From contig WRLT01000010.1 in assembly GCA_009777485.1 (NCBI GenBank), positions 1 through 64,000 on the forward strand: 64,000 nucleotides of DNA, in the 5' to 3' direction. Within the stretch, counting starts at the first letter, position 1. Each line of letters opens with the position of its first letter. This DNA comes from Bacillota bacterium (GTDB taxonomy: Bacteria > Bacillota > Clostridia > Christensenellales > Pumilibacteraceae). The translations under genes were made by a program, and so were the position numbers. Under the pieces are notes generated by a model. It had not been told where the DNA came from, made no database searches, and worked only from the letters and a program-made list of their open reading frames with translations. This document shows positions 55,161 through 63,622 of the stretch, piece after piece.

Positions 55161-56230
55161 AGTATGCCCCCTTGTTTTTTCATTTTTAGCATATCTATAA
55201 AAGCCTCTACGCGGGTTTTCATGCCTAAGCTTGCCGCGTCTTGCGTATCAAACGATAAATACAATACGGGAATGCGGGTATCGCGTGAGAGGCTGTTTAG
55301 TGCGGGAACGGCATTTACCTCCGGCGCGCACGCAAACGGCTTTACATGAATTACGCCGTCGTAGCCGCCTTGCGCCAGTGCCGCGCAAGCTGCCACGCTT
55401 AGCGTTCCTTCTGCGCCGACAGGATATTTAAGGTACGGCGCGGCGTCTTGCAGCACCTTACGCGCCAGCTTCTTTTTTTGCGTTAATAGATAGGTGGCGT
55501 TTACAAAGCGCGTTACAACGGCGCGGTGTTTATATAGCTCGCGCTCTAAAAAGCGGTTGGCAAACGGCTCCATAACGTCGAATAATTCGCCTATTATGCC
55601 GATTTTAAGCGCGTTGTGCGGTACGGAGGTTTGGACGGAATTAAAAGTGCGTCTAAATTGCGCCGCCAGTTTATTTATGCCGCGCAAAGTGCGGACGTGC
55701 AGCAACGCGTTTTTAAAACTGCGCAAAAGGCTTTCGTGCGTGTTTTTATCCGACGTGAACGCCGCGCTTTCACGCGCGTAAAATTCTAACTCGTCTATCA
55801 GGCGGATAGATTTAATGGCTATCAGCAAGGCGTGGATAATGCGCGGATAGCTTAGCTTTGCGCCTGCTTCTAAGGCGGCGGCGCGCAGCTTTTTAAGGCT
55901 TAATCCGTCCGAACCGAACAGCTTAATCATGCGGAAGTTATAGCCTAAATCGCGCAAAATCTGCTCTTGCAAATCGGCGTAAAACCCAAAACGGCAGCCT
56001 CCGCCCGCTTGAAAAAGTACGTCTGCGCCTTGCTGCAAGGCTTCTATAAAATTGCCTACATTGTATTTAAAGGGTGCACATACAAAGTCGGGGCTGTGCC
56101 GTGCGCCTACGTGCAGCGTGCGCGGCGAAATAGCGGGCGGCGGCAGTACGCGCGCGGCAGGAAACAGCGTTTGCAGCAGCGTGGTTATCGGGATATGATA
56201 GGAGGCAAGGTGCGGAAAGGATATAGTCAT
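55157..56230 (-). CDS. Acyl-CoA dehydratase activase-related protein (2-hydroxyacyl-CoA dehydratase-like)
   Basis: 357 residues from the ATG at 56230 (MTISFPHL). This start overlaps the preceding stop by four bases and has AAGGAG nine bases upstream; the frame extends 32 codons further but inside the previous gene. The protein resembles the segment of large activase-fusion proteins related to the HgdB/FldB dehydratase subunits: SPDFVCAPFKYNVGNFIEAL and QAGGGCRFGFYADLQEQILRDLGY, with Cys residues that could hold a cluster, and later VGAEGTLSVAACAAL and HVKPFACAPEVNA. Its reaction is unknown; it pairs with the activase downstream. Confidence 0.75.
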   Translation of the reverse strand: MTISFPHLASYHIPITTLLQTLFPAARVLPPPAISPRTLHVGARHSPDFVCAPFKYNVGNFIEALQQGADVLFQAGGGCRFGFYADLQEQILRDLGYNFRMIKLFGSDGLSLKKLRAAALEAGAKLSYPRIIHALLIAIKSIRLIDELEFYARESAAFTSDKNTHESLLRSFKNALLHVRTLRGINKLAAQFRRTFNSVQTSVPHNALKIGIIGELFDVMEPFANRFLERELYKHRAVVTRFVNATYLLTQKKKLARKVLQDAAPYLKYPVGAEGTLSVAACAALAQGGYDGVIHVKPFACAPEVNAVPALNSLSRDTRIPVLYLSFDTQDAASLGMKTRVEAFIDMLKMKKQGGIL

Positions 56231-57135
56231 TTTGCTAATCTCCTTGCGTGCAGAATATCCATAAAGCTTTCTAAGCGCGTAGAAAGACCCGTATCGCCTT
56301 GCGCCTCGTCTACTACGATATGGCAAGAGGGTACGCCTTTAAGACGCCGCAGGGCGAATTCGTGCGCTAAGGCGTCCACGCCGCACGGAAAGGCTGTAAC
56401 GTATACCATGCCGTCTAGGTGCGGCTTATACGCCGCCGCCGCGCCGAAAAGTTCTTTGTTAAACGTCCAGTATAGGTTCGGTGCGTTAAACGCGGCGGTT
56501 TGGGCGGTAAGCGTGCTTGAAAGCTTATCGGCTTTTAGTACGCACGCGCCCAGCCGTTCTAAGCCGCGCGCTACCGCCGCGCCCGCACAGCGGTCGGATA
56601 ACACGTAGCTATGCCCTATCAGTAAAATTTTAGGCGCGGATGAGGCAAGCTTTTTTAGCTGTGCCGCGTATTCTTTTTGCTGAACGTGCCGCGCAAAATC
56701 CGCCGCGCCGCGATACGCGCAAACGCTTTGGTGCGCAGAATGCGCCAGCGTTTTTCCTAGCTGAATAAAGGCGCGGACTTCGCTTTTTCCTTTTTCGGCG
56801 TCGATATTATAATCTAAGACGGGCGCGAACGGAAACGTATTGCGCACCACGTCGCACAGCGCGTTAAGCTTAACACAAACCTTTTCGTTTATGCCGAAAT
56901 TATCTATGCGCGGAATTAGTATATAATCGCATTTGCCGATTAAATACTGTACATGGCCCAAAAAAATTTTTCCCGGCAGGCAGGATTCGTCTACCGAATA
57001 CCAGATGCCTTGCGCCAGTATTTGCGGGTTGGTTTCGGGGCTGACTACAACCTCGTGCCCCAGTCGGCAGAAAAAATCTGTCCAAAGGTGTTGATAGCGA
57101 TAATATAACAGCGCGCGCGGCAATCCGATTTTCAT
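56227..57135 (-). CDS. DUF2229-type 2-hydroxyacyl-CoA dehydratase-like protein
   Basis: 302 residues from the ATG at 57135 (MKIGLPRALLYYRY); a TTG seven codons upstream is the alternative. The N-terminus matches the DUF2229 start (IGLPRALLYY...W..FF..LG.EVVVSPETN) with DESCLPGKIFLGHV and YILIPRIDNFG. The second half has a receptor-like CGVDALAHEFALRR and a final SFMDIL helix. In many Clostridia this region is fused with the activase and the companion protein in a ~1,400-residue polypeptide; here it is split into three coupled genes. The biochemical role of the family is not established. No good ribosome site is visible. Confidence 0.78.
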   Translation of the reverse strand: MKIGLPRALLYYRYQHLWTDFFCRLGHEVVVSPETNPQILAQGIWYSVDESCLPGKIFLGHVQYLIGKCDYILIPRIDNFGINEKVCVKLNALCDVVRNTFPFAPVLDYNIDAEKGKSEVRAFIQLGKTLAHSAHQSVCAYRGAADFARHVQQKEYAAQLKKLASSAPKILLIGHSYVLSDRCAGAAVARGLERLGACVLKADKLSSTLTAQTAAFNAPNLYWTFNKELFGAAAAYKPHLDGMVYVTAFPCGVDALAHEFALRRLKGVPSCHIVVDEAQGDTGLSTRLESFMDILHARRLAK

Positions 57136-57203
57136 AGGACTAACGATTATTGCCAAATTGTTTTATTGTAAACTTAAAAAAATAGTAAGTGCGGCTTTAT
57201 TCG

Positions 57204-57896
57204 TCAGACACTTTTTTCTAAGCCGTATTTTTGCTTTGCCCGTTCTAGAATTTTTAAAAACGGTTTGCCGAATACGGCGATAAAAATTACCGTTGCGCCT
57301 GCTAGAACCGCGTTTAGCGGCAAGCCTAAAAGCAGCGCGCCCCCTGCGGCGGCGGGGCTTAAACGGTTAAACGCTAAAATAAACCACGTATCCATAATTA
57401 TGCCGAATAAAAAGCCTGCTATTAAGCCCCACACAGCCAGCACGGGAACCTTGCGCCCGAATTTTGTTTTTCCTAAAAAGCCGCTGATAAACCCTACTAG
57501 CCCTAGCGCGAACATCTGCCACGGCGTCCACGGGCCGTGCCCGAACAACAAATTAGAACACAGCATAGAAAGGCTGCCCGTTAAAAAGCCTGCGCCCGCG
57601 CCGAATGCCGCGCCCGTTAGCACAATCACCGCTACTATCGGCTTAAAACCGGGAACAACGTAAAACGCGGCGCGTCCTGCTACGGCGATTGCCGTCATAA
57701 CGGCGACAGGTACTAGCGCGTCGGCGGAAAGCTTGCGGTTTTCTAATAATAAGAAAAACGGAATTAGCGCAAGCGCGACAATCACCGTTGCGTACACGGC
57801 GGCAAGCTCCGCGCCGAAAAAGTACGCGCATATCAACAGCATAGGAATTACGGCGAATATGACGGTACATGAAATTGTGATGCGTGCGGTTTTTAT
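57204..57896 (-). CDS. ECF transporter substrate-binding (S) component, noncanonical start
   Basis: The first ATG (57842) gives 212 residues, but in-frame sequence upstream encodes a further membrane helix (ITISCTVIFAVIPMLL) expected for the first segment. The only well-placed ribosome site, AAGGAG at 57904-57909, points to an ATA codon at 57896, so I extend the gene to that codon with reservation (230 residues). Six hydrophobic segments and the family motif GHGPWTPWQMFALG are present. S components bind the substrate and dock to the shared T/ATPase module encoded just upstream. Two transcobalamin-like lipoproteins in the same operon suggest a corrinoid, unproven. Confidence 0.78.
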   Translation of the reverse strand: MKTARITISCTVIFAVIPMLLICAYFFGAELAAVYATVIVALALIPFFLLLENRKLSADALVPVAVMTAIAVAGRAAFYVVPGFKPIVAVIVLTGAAFGAGAGFLTGSLSMLCSNLLFGHGPWTPWQMFALGLVGFISGFLGKTKFGRKVPVLAVWGLIAGFLFGIIMDTWFILAFNRLSPAAAGGALLLGLPLNAVLAGATVIFIAVFGKPFLKILERAKQKYGLEKSV

Positions 57897-57947
57897 AAAA
57901 CTTCTCCTTTTTTAAACAGGTTTATTTTGCAGAAAGGGAGTTGCGTG

Positions 57948-59615
57948 TCAGACGGTGAATTCTTTTCTGCGTAGTTTGGCGGCTAATTCTTCTACGCTTA
58001 ATACCTCGTTAAAGCCCGCTGCCCTTGCGATGCGGTTTATTGCGGGCGTGTAAAAATAATTGCCTGCGAAAAACTCTTTTGCTGCTAGCGGCGCGGAAAG
58101 CTCTCCGTTAAAGCAAATGCAGCATTTATCCGCGTTTAGGGCAGCAAATTCGATGTCATGCGTGGCAAGTATAAGCGTTTTTCCTGCGTCTTTAAGCTGT
58201 TTCAGCACCGCGCCGAAAACTTGTTTATACCGCGAATCCAGGCCTTTAAGCGGCTCGTCCAACAAGTAAATTTGCGCATTGCATAATAAAACCTTAGCAA
58301 AGGCCAGTTTTTGACGCTCGCCGCCCGACAAATCCAACGGGTGCATAGGCAGTAAATCGGAGATTTCTAAAAGCTGTGCAATGCGTTGCGTCTCGCTTGT
58401 ATCGCCGCCCATTTCTTCTAGCTCTAAGCGCGCCGTTTCCCGCGTGAAAAGCGTTTCGGGGTTTTGCGGCAGGCCTGCCAAAATGCCCTTATACAAACTG
58501 CCGCCTTTGTATGCTTTTATGTTTTTTTCCAGAATTTCAATCTTGCCGATATGCGGACAGTTTACGCCGCCCATAACGCCCAGAGCGGTAGATTTTCCGC
58601 TGCCGTTTCCGCCTAAAATGCACGTGATTTCACCGGGATATACTGTAAAATCCGCGCCGTTTAAAATATCTAAGCCCTTACTTTCGTAGCGGAAATATAC
58701 GTTTTTTAACCGAACGGAGGGTTTTTGCGGCGGAGTTGTTGCGGGCTTAGGGGGGATTGCCGAGTGAATTTCCGCGCCGCTTTTAACAAAGGCTTGTACA
58801 AAGGCTCTGCCCTCGCGCACCGACAGCGGGCATTCTCCTTTTCCGCCTACTGCGCCGAACAGCCGCGCGGCTGCGGGAAACGCGGGATACATTTTATTAA
58901 GCTGCGGTTCGCGCATTAATTCGGCCGCTAATTCGCGCGGCGTACCCAGCGCGGCGATTTGACCCTTATCTAACAGCACTACTTGGTCGGCGTGCGCAAA
59001 AATTTGCTCTAAGCGGTGTTCGCATAGGATTACCGTTACGCCTAATTCGCGGTTGATACGCAAAAGCGCGGCGATAAAATCTGCCGATGCTACGGGGTCT
59101 AGCTGTGCGGTGGGCTCGTCTAATATAAGTACTTCGGGGCGCAAGGCAAGCGCGGCCGCTAAATTAACCAGTTGCTTTTGTCCGCCCGAAAGCGAATCTA
59201 TTGCTTTATGCAGATAGCTTTCCATGCCGAAAAAGCCGACGGTTTCGGCAACGCGGCGATGCGCCTCCGCTGCGGAAAAGCCTAGATTTTCTAATCCAAA
59301 AAACAATTCGGAAAATACGTTGTCGGTAACGATTTGGTTGTCGGGGTTTTGCATGACCAGACCGAATTTTTGCGCCGCCTTTAAAGGCTCTAACTGAACA
59401 ATTTCTGTATCGCCGTACCTAAGCGTGCCTGTGCGCTTGCCGTGCGGCGTTAGTTCTTTAACAAAATGGCGCAGCAGCGTAGATTTTCCTGAACCTGTTG
59501 CGCCGCAAAGCAAGGTAAGCGTGCCTTCGGCTGCGGTAAAGGAGATGTTGTGCAGTGCGTTTTGCGCCGCGCCCGCATAGGCAAAGCTTAGATTTTTAAC
59601 AACGATGTCCGCCAT
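57948..59615 (-). CDS. ECF transporter ATPase, two fused ABC domains
   Basis: 555 residues from the ATG at 59615 (MADIVVKNLSF), with GGAGG eight bases upstream; the open frame is 14 codons longer. Two complete ABC cassettes are fused: first Walker A GATGSGKST and signature LSGGQKQ, second Walker A GGNGSGKST and signature LSGGERQK, each with DEP Walker B. It replaces the separate EcfA1/EcfA2 subunits and powers the ECF complex. It overlaps the T-component gene by 28 bases and precedes the S-component gene. Confidence 0.93.
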   Translation of the reverse strand: MADIVVKNLSFAYAGAAQNALHNISFTAAEGTLTLLCGATGSGKSTLLRHFVKELTPHGKRTGTLRYGDTEIVQLEPLKAAQKFGLVMQNPDNQIVTDNVFSELFFGLENLGFSAAEAHRRVAETVGFFGMESYLHKAIDSLSGGQKQLVNLAAALALRPEVLILDEPTAQLDPVASADFIAALLRINRELGVTVILCEHRLEQIFAHADQVVLLDKGQIAALGTPRELAAELMREPQLNKMYPAFPAAARLFGAVGGKGECPLSVREGRAFVQAFVKSGAEIHSAIPPKPATTPPQKPSVRLKNVYFRYESKGLDILNGADFTVYPGEITCILGGNGSGKSTALGVMGGVNCPHIGKIEILEKNIKAYKGGSLYKGILAGLPQNPETLFTRETARLELEEMGGDTSETQRIAQLLEISDLLPMHPLDLSGGERQKLAFAKVLLCNAQIYLLDEPLKGLDSRYKQVFGAVLKQLKDAGKTLILATHDIEFAALNADKCCICFNGELSAPLAAKEFFAGNYFYTPAINRIARAAGFNEVLSVEELAAKLRRKEFTV

Positions 59616-60463
59616 CTTAACACCTCCTCTGTATGCAATATAACGGGTAATAAACAAAATAAGGCAAACGCGGCGAATACGGCGGCCGCAAAAAGGCTGT
59701 AATCGGCAGACGGCGGCAAGGAGGGATAAAAGGTAAAGCTGGCCGCGCCCGCTATAAAAGCGGCGGTAAGAAACGCGGCAAATGCGGTTAAAATACTCAG
59801 CACGGCAATATCGCTTGCGCGCATTTTTTTAAAGGTTAGGGGCTTGCGCGTTTTAAGCCCGTAGCCGCGCGCGCGCATGGACGCGGCGGTTTCTAGCCCG
59901 TCGCATAGGCTCCACGAAAGTAAGGCGGCTAGGTTGCGGTATCCTTTTTTTATTCCGCCACCCCCCTTTCCGATTAAAATTTGTGCTCGTTTTACTTCTT
60001 TTAGCCGCCGCTTATAGCGCGGAAACAGCCCTGCGGACATGGTTAATACTAAGGCGGTTTTGGGCAGTACGCGCCCGAATAGCCCTAAAAATCGGTGCGG
60101 CGAAATAACCGCGCCGTAGGCGTAAAACCATAGCAGTACCGCCGCTATAACTCCTCCTAACGTAAGCCCGTTTATAATGGATTCCAGCGTTACGGGGTTA
60201 TATAGATAAAATAAAATGGTTACGCCGCTGCTTACGCTTAGCGCGTTGACTAGTGTAAAAAGGATTATTACGGGCAATGCGAACAACAAAAAGAATTTTA
60301 CTGCCGCGCCTTTTTTAAGGATAATGCAATAAAAAAACGCGCCGATAAGCGAGACTGCCGCGTAGGCGGGATGCACCGTTACGGCGGTTAAAATGATTAC
60401 GGCGGCAAAAAACATAAACGCCGCAGCCGCATGATACCGTTGTAAGCCGAATCCGCTGTTCAT
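59588..60463 (-). CDS. ECF transporter transmembrane (T) component
   Basis: 291 residues from the ATG at 60463 (MNSGFGLQRY); a longer frame would overlap the DUF4430 gene. CbiQ/EcfT family: about six hydrophobic segments and the coupling-helix motifs with Ala-Arg-Gly (SMRARGYG) that contact the ATPases. It joins S component and ATPase in the energy-coupling factor complex. GGAG lies about 10 bases before the ATG. Confidence 0.9.
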   Translation of the reverse strand: MNSGFGLQRYHAAAAFMFFAAVIILTAVTVHPAYAAVSLIGAFFYCIILKKGAAVKFFLLFALPVIILFTLVNALSVSSGVTILFYLYNPVTLESIINGLTLGGVIAAVLLWFYAYGAVISPHRFLGLFGRVLPKTALVLTMSAGLFPRYKRRLKEVKRAQILIGKGGGGIKKGYRNLAALLSWSLCDGLETAASMRARGYGLKTRKPLTFKKMRASDIAVLSILTAFAAFLTAAFIAGAASFTFYPSLPPSADYSLFAAAVFAAFALFCLLPVILHTEEVLRWRTSLLKI

Positions 60464-60468
60464 ATACT

Positions 60469-60942
60469 TTACGCTCCAAATTCGGGCGCGGAAAGCACAT
60501 AGCGCCATTCTATTACATCGTCTGCGCGTACCGCGTAGGAGCTTGCGCCGCTAGACGCCAGCGAACCGTTTATGTAATACACCCAGCCCGAAAACGGGCC
60601 GCATTGCTTTTCGTAGAGGTTATTGATTGCCCGAACATAGCCGCCCGAAATGTCAAATTGAATGCGCTGCTGTTGCAGGTTTTCGCGCAGCAGGGTTAGT
60701 ACGGAGGTTTTTTTTGTGATTTCTATGCTTTCGTCGGAAAGAATCACGCCGTCGGCGGGCAAAAGCGCGCGCACCGTTTCGGGCAAATCTGCATGTCCGA
60801 CTGCCGCTGTGCACGTTACCGACAGCGTAACCGAAAAGGGATGCTCGTATTCGGACTCACACGCGGCAAAAAACACAGCGGCGGTAAGCGCGGCGGTTAC
60901 GGCACATAATGCGATAAATTTTTTTGCGGCTGTTTTACTCAT
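60469..60942 (-). CDS. DUF4430 lipoprotein (transcobalamin C-terminal-like domain)
   Basis: 157 residues. Lipobox VFFAAC (Cys28). One DUF4430 domain (about 70-155) with the family sequence GPFSGWVYYINGSLASSGASSYAVRADDVIEWRY spread over its last third. This fold corresponds to the beta domain of transcobalamin and intrinsic factor. It lies between the prenyltransferase-repeat lipoprotein and the ECF T component, five bases before the latter, in what looks like one operon. Binding of a corrinoid or another large ligand for delivery to the ECF transporter is an inference from fold and context. Confidence 0.82.
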   Translation of the reverse strand: MSKTAAKKFIALCAVTAALTAAVFFAACESEYEHPFSVTLSVTCTAAVGHADLPETVRALLPADGVILSDESIEITKKTSVLTLLRENLQQQRIQFDISGGYVRAINNLYEKQCGPFSGWVYYINGSLASSGASSYAVRADDVIEWRYVLSAPEFGA

Positions 60943-60953
60943 TTTTTATAAAC

Positions 60954-61991
60954 CTACCACCCGTGTCTTCTAAACGAATAGGCTAATACGCGCAGTACAT
61001 CAACCGTGCTGAACACATCGGCAAAATCGGAGTTCGGCTCTGCCTTAAAGCCGCCTCCGTCCGCCTCAAACATTTCTATTAAAAGCTTTGCTGCGTCATC
61101 CAGAAAAAAATATGTTTCGTTCCAGTGCAGCGCAACCATCACCATAGCGGTGCTGGATGAACTGCTTTGCGCCCACGCCGATTGATAGGTGCCGTCTGCG
61201 TTTTTTTGCGTAGCTAAAAAACTTAGGCCTTGCTGTCTTGCCTGCAAGGCCTCCTGCTCGGAGAGCGGCAGTGATTCTGGATTGCTGTGGTCAAGATAGC
61301 TGTGCATAAATAAGTTAAGACCTGCTAGCACCGCCGCAGTTTCGTCCGTGTTAGATTTCGGAAAGGGCTGCCATGTTTCGGGATGATAGCCTACTCCCCA
61401 ACCGCCGTCGTCATTTTGCGCGGCAATTGTTATATTAATTAAGTCCGTTCGCGATAGCGGCAAGTTAACTCCATCGTAGGGTTCTAGACGATGTGACGGC
61501 ATCCACATCAAAAGCATCGCGCCTATATCGTACGCGCTAGGATTTTCAAAGGTGTTTAAAATGCTTATTGCTGCTTCCAAATTATAATTTTGGAAGTTAG
61601 TAATGCTTATGCTTAGGTTGTGCAGCATTTCGGCATATATGTATATTCGCGCGGGCGGGGCGACGCATAAAGCTTCAAACGTCGGGTATTGCTGTGTAAA
61701 ATACGCAGTAAAGCGCGATAAAAAATGTTGGGTGTCTATTTCGTAACCAACACGCTGTGCATAAGCAACAACGCGCAGGGTATTAGGTGTAAGCGGCAGT
61801 TCTTCTAGGGTAAGCGTACTTTCTAAATCATTATCTTGAATGGTTTGCTGTACGTAAAAATTAATCGCCGCATGGGCAGAGATTCTCACGCTGTCATCGT
61901 AAATGACCTGGCATTTATTTCCGCAGCCCGAAAGGACGGCGGTGCATACAAGCAGTATGGCGGGTATTAAAAAGTATTTCTTGCGTACCAT
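60954..61991 (-). CDS. Lipoprotein with prenyltransferase/terpenoid-cyclase-like repeats (transcobalamin alpha-domain-like)
   Basis: 345 residues from the ATG at 61991, with GGAGG six bases upstream. Lipobox LSGC. The C-terminal two thirds carry alpha/alpha-barrel repeats (IAAQNDDGGWG, QQGLSFLATQKNADGTYQSAW, LIEMFEADGGGF), as in squalene cyclases and in the alpha domain of transcobalamin and intrinsic factor. Catalytic acid motifs of cyclases (DxDD) are not seen, which favours a binding role. First gene of the ECF operon, transcribed from a consensus promoter at 62051-62079. With the DUF4430 lipoprotein it would reconstitute the two domains of transcobalamin as separate proteins. Confidence 0.8.
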   Translation of the reverse strand: MVRKKYFLIPAILLVCTAVLSGCGNKCQVIYDDSVRISAHAAINFYVQQTIQDNDLESTLTLEELPLTPNTLRVVAYAQRVGYEIDTQHFLSRFTAYFTQQYPTFEALCVAPPARIYIYAEMLHNLSISITNFQNYNLEAAISILNTFENPSAYDIGAMLLMWMPSHRLEPYDGVNLPLSRTDLINITIAAQNDDGGWGVGYHPETWQPFPKSNTDETAAVLAGLNLFMHSYLDHSNPESLPLSEQEALQARQQGLSFLATQKNADGTYQSAWAQSSSSSTAMVMVALHWNETYFFLDDAAKLLIEMFEADGGGFKAEPNSDFADVFSTVDVLRVLAYSFRRHGW

Positions 61992-62050
61992 TTTTTCCTC
62001 CGCGAAAGAAAAGCCAATAAGAAAACACAATCGGCTTGTCCGTAAAATTT

Positions 62051-62079
62051 AGTATAGCTTAAAAATTAAAATTTGTCAA
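62051..62079 (-). promoter_or_regulatory. Sigma-A promoter of the ECF/transcobalamin-like operon
   Basis: TTGACA (62074-62079), 17-base spacer, TATACT (62051-62056) on the minus strand; divergent from malQ. The ~55-base leader is too short for a cobalamin riboswitch. Confidence 0.85.
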
Positions 62080-62095
62080 GTGTTTGGCTTAACCG

Positions 62096-62125
62096 TTGAC
62101 AAGCTGCTGTTTCGTATGCTAAAAT
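62096..62125 (+). promoter_or_regulatory. Promoter of malQ, abutting the start codon
   Basis: TTGACA (62096-62101), 18-base spacer, TAAAAT (62120-62125), then six bases to the ATG at 62132. The predicted +1 is the A of ATG. Confidence 0.8.
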
Positions 62126-62131
62126 GTGCAT

Positions 62132-63613
62132 ATGGTTATACCAAAGCGCGCGGCGGGCGTACTTGCGCCGATGTTTTCTTTACCTGCTCCGCACGGAATC
62201 GGTACGTTTGGCGAATCGGCGTACAGCTTTGTCGATTTTTTAAAATCGGCGGGTCAAAGCTATTGGCAGGTGCTTCCCCAAAATCCGTTAAGCTACGGCG
62301 ACAGCCCGTATGCGGGGCCGTCCGTTTTTGCGGGCAATCCGTACTTTATAGATTTAGATTTGTTGGTTAAAGAGGGATTGTTAAAAAAAGAGGACGTTAA
62401 GGAATATGAAACGGCTTCTGCGTGCGTAGATTACGCCGAATTGTACCGCACCCGTCCCGTAATTTTAAAAAAAGCGTATGCCAACTTTTTTGGGCATAAC
62501 GCGTTTGAAACCTTTAAAAAGCAAAATGAGGCATGGCTATCCGACTACGGCTTGTTTTGCGCACTGAAAGAGGAAAAGCCGTCTGCGCTGTGGACAACAT
62601 GGCCTGCAAAAATTAAGCGGCGCGACGAAAAAACGCTGACGGAATTAAAAGAACGTTACCGCAATGAAATAAATTATCACGCCTTTACGCAGTTCTTTTT
62701 TTATAAGCAATGGAACGCGCTTAAAAAATACGCAAACCAAAACGGCGTGCGTATTATAGGCGATATTCCGATATATACCGCGTTTGACAGCGCGGACGTT
62801 TGGGCAAGCCCCGTTTTGTTTGAATTGTGCAAGGATTTAAAGCCCGTGCGCGTTGCGGGCTGCCCGCCCGATGCGTTTGCGGCGGACGGTCAGAAATGGG
62901 GCAATCCGCTATATAATTGGGAGGCGCATAAAAAAACGGGCTACAAGTGGTGGATAGAACGGCTGGGGCATAATTTGGATATGTTTGACGTAGTGCGCAT
63001 AGACCACTTTCGCGGCTTTGAAAGCTATTATGCCATTCCTGCCGAAGATAAAACCGCACGCAACGGCGTATGGGAAAAAGGCCCGTGCGAACATTTTATT
63101 TGGACGGTGAACGGCTGGTTTAATTTTCCTCCGATTATTGCCGAGGATTTAGGCTTTTTAACAAAGTCTGTACACGGATTGTTAAAGTTTTCGGGCTATC
63201 CCGGCATGCGCGTACTGCAATTCGGGTTTTGCGGCAAGGCGGGAAAATCCGAACATCTGCCCCACCACTATGCAGAAAACTGCGTCGCCTATACCGGAAC
63301 GCACGATAACGACACGGCGCAAGGCTATTATGCAAGCGCGGCAGCAAAAGAAAAATCGGCGGCGCGTGCGTATTTGGGTATAGAAACCGAACCAAACGCC
63401 GCACACGGCTTTATCCGCGCCGTGCTGAACAGCGTAGCTAATTTAGCGGTTATTCCCCTTGCGGATTATTTGGCGTTAGGCAGTGAGGCGCGTATTAATA
63501 TTCCCTCTACGTTGGGCGGCAGCAACTGGCGTTGGCGCGTATCCGAACTAGAACTTAATGAAAGCTTAGCCAAAAAAATGCGCCGCATGACAGAATTGTC
63601 GGGTCGGGGTTAA
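62132..63613 (+). CDS. malQ: 4-alpha-glucanotransferase (GH77 amylomaltase)
   Basis: 493 residues from the ATG at 62132. The enzyme rearranges alpha-1,4-glucans in maltodextrin and glycogen metabolism. GH77 motifs are intact: YWQVLPQNPLSYGDSPYAGPS at the N-terminus, IGDIPIYTAFDSADVWA, the nucleophile Asp in VVRIDHFRGFE, the acid/base Glu in IIAEDLG, and THDNDTAQGYY. A GTG two codons earlier was rejected because the -10 box ends directly before it. The gene has no ribosome site and its -10 lies six bases before the ATG, so it is probably leaderless. It is monocistronic, with no other glycogen genes nearby. Confidence 0.96.
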   Translation: MVIPKRAAGVLAPMFSLPAPHGIGTFGESAYSFVDFLKSAGQSYWQVLPQNPLSYGDSPYAGPSVFAGNPYFIDLDLLVKEGLLKKEDVKEYETASACVDYAELYRTRPVILKKAYANFFGHNAFETFKKQNEAWLSDYGLFCALKEEKPSALWTTWPAKIKRRDEKTLTELKERYRNEINYHAFTQFFFYKQWNALKKYANQNGVRIIGDIPIYTAFDSADVWASPVLFELCKDLKPVRVAGCPPDAFAADGQKWGNPLYNWEAHKKTGYKWWIERLGHNLDMFDVVRIDHFRGFESYYAIPAEDKTARNGVWEKGPCEHFIWTVNGWFNFPPIIAEDLGFLTKSVHGLLKFSGYPGMRVLQFGFCGKAGKSEHLPHHYAENCVAYTGTHDNDTAQGYYASAAAKEKSAARAYLGIETEPNAAHGFIRAVLNSVANLAVIPLADYLALGSEARINIPSTLGGSNWRWRVSELELNESLAKKMRRMTELSGRG

Positions 63614-63622
63614 GTAACTTAT

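Noticed and set aside
61992-62131. Cobalamin riboswitch before the transcobalamin-like operon
   Set aside because: The whole divergent intergenic region is about 140 bp and holds two promoters; there is no room for the B12 element and no B12-box-like sequence.
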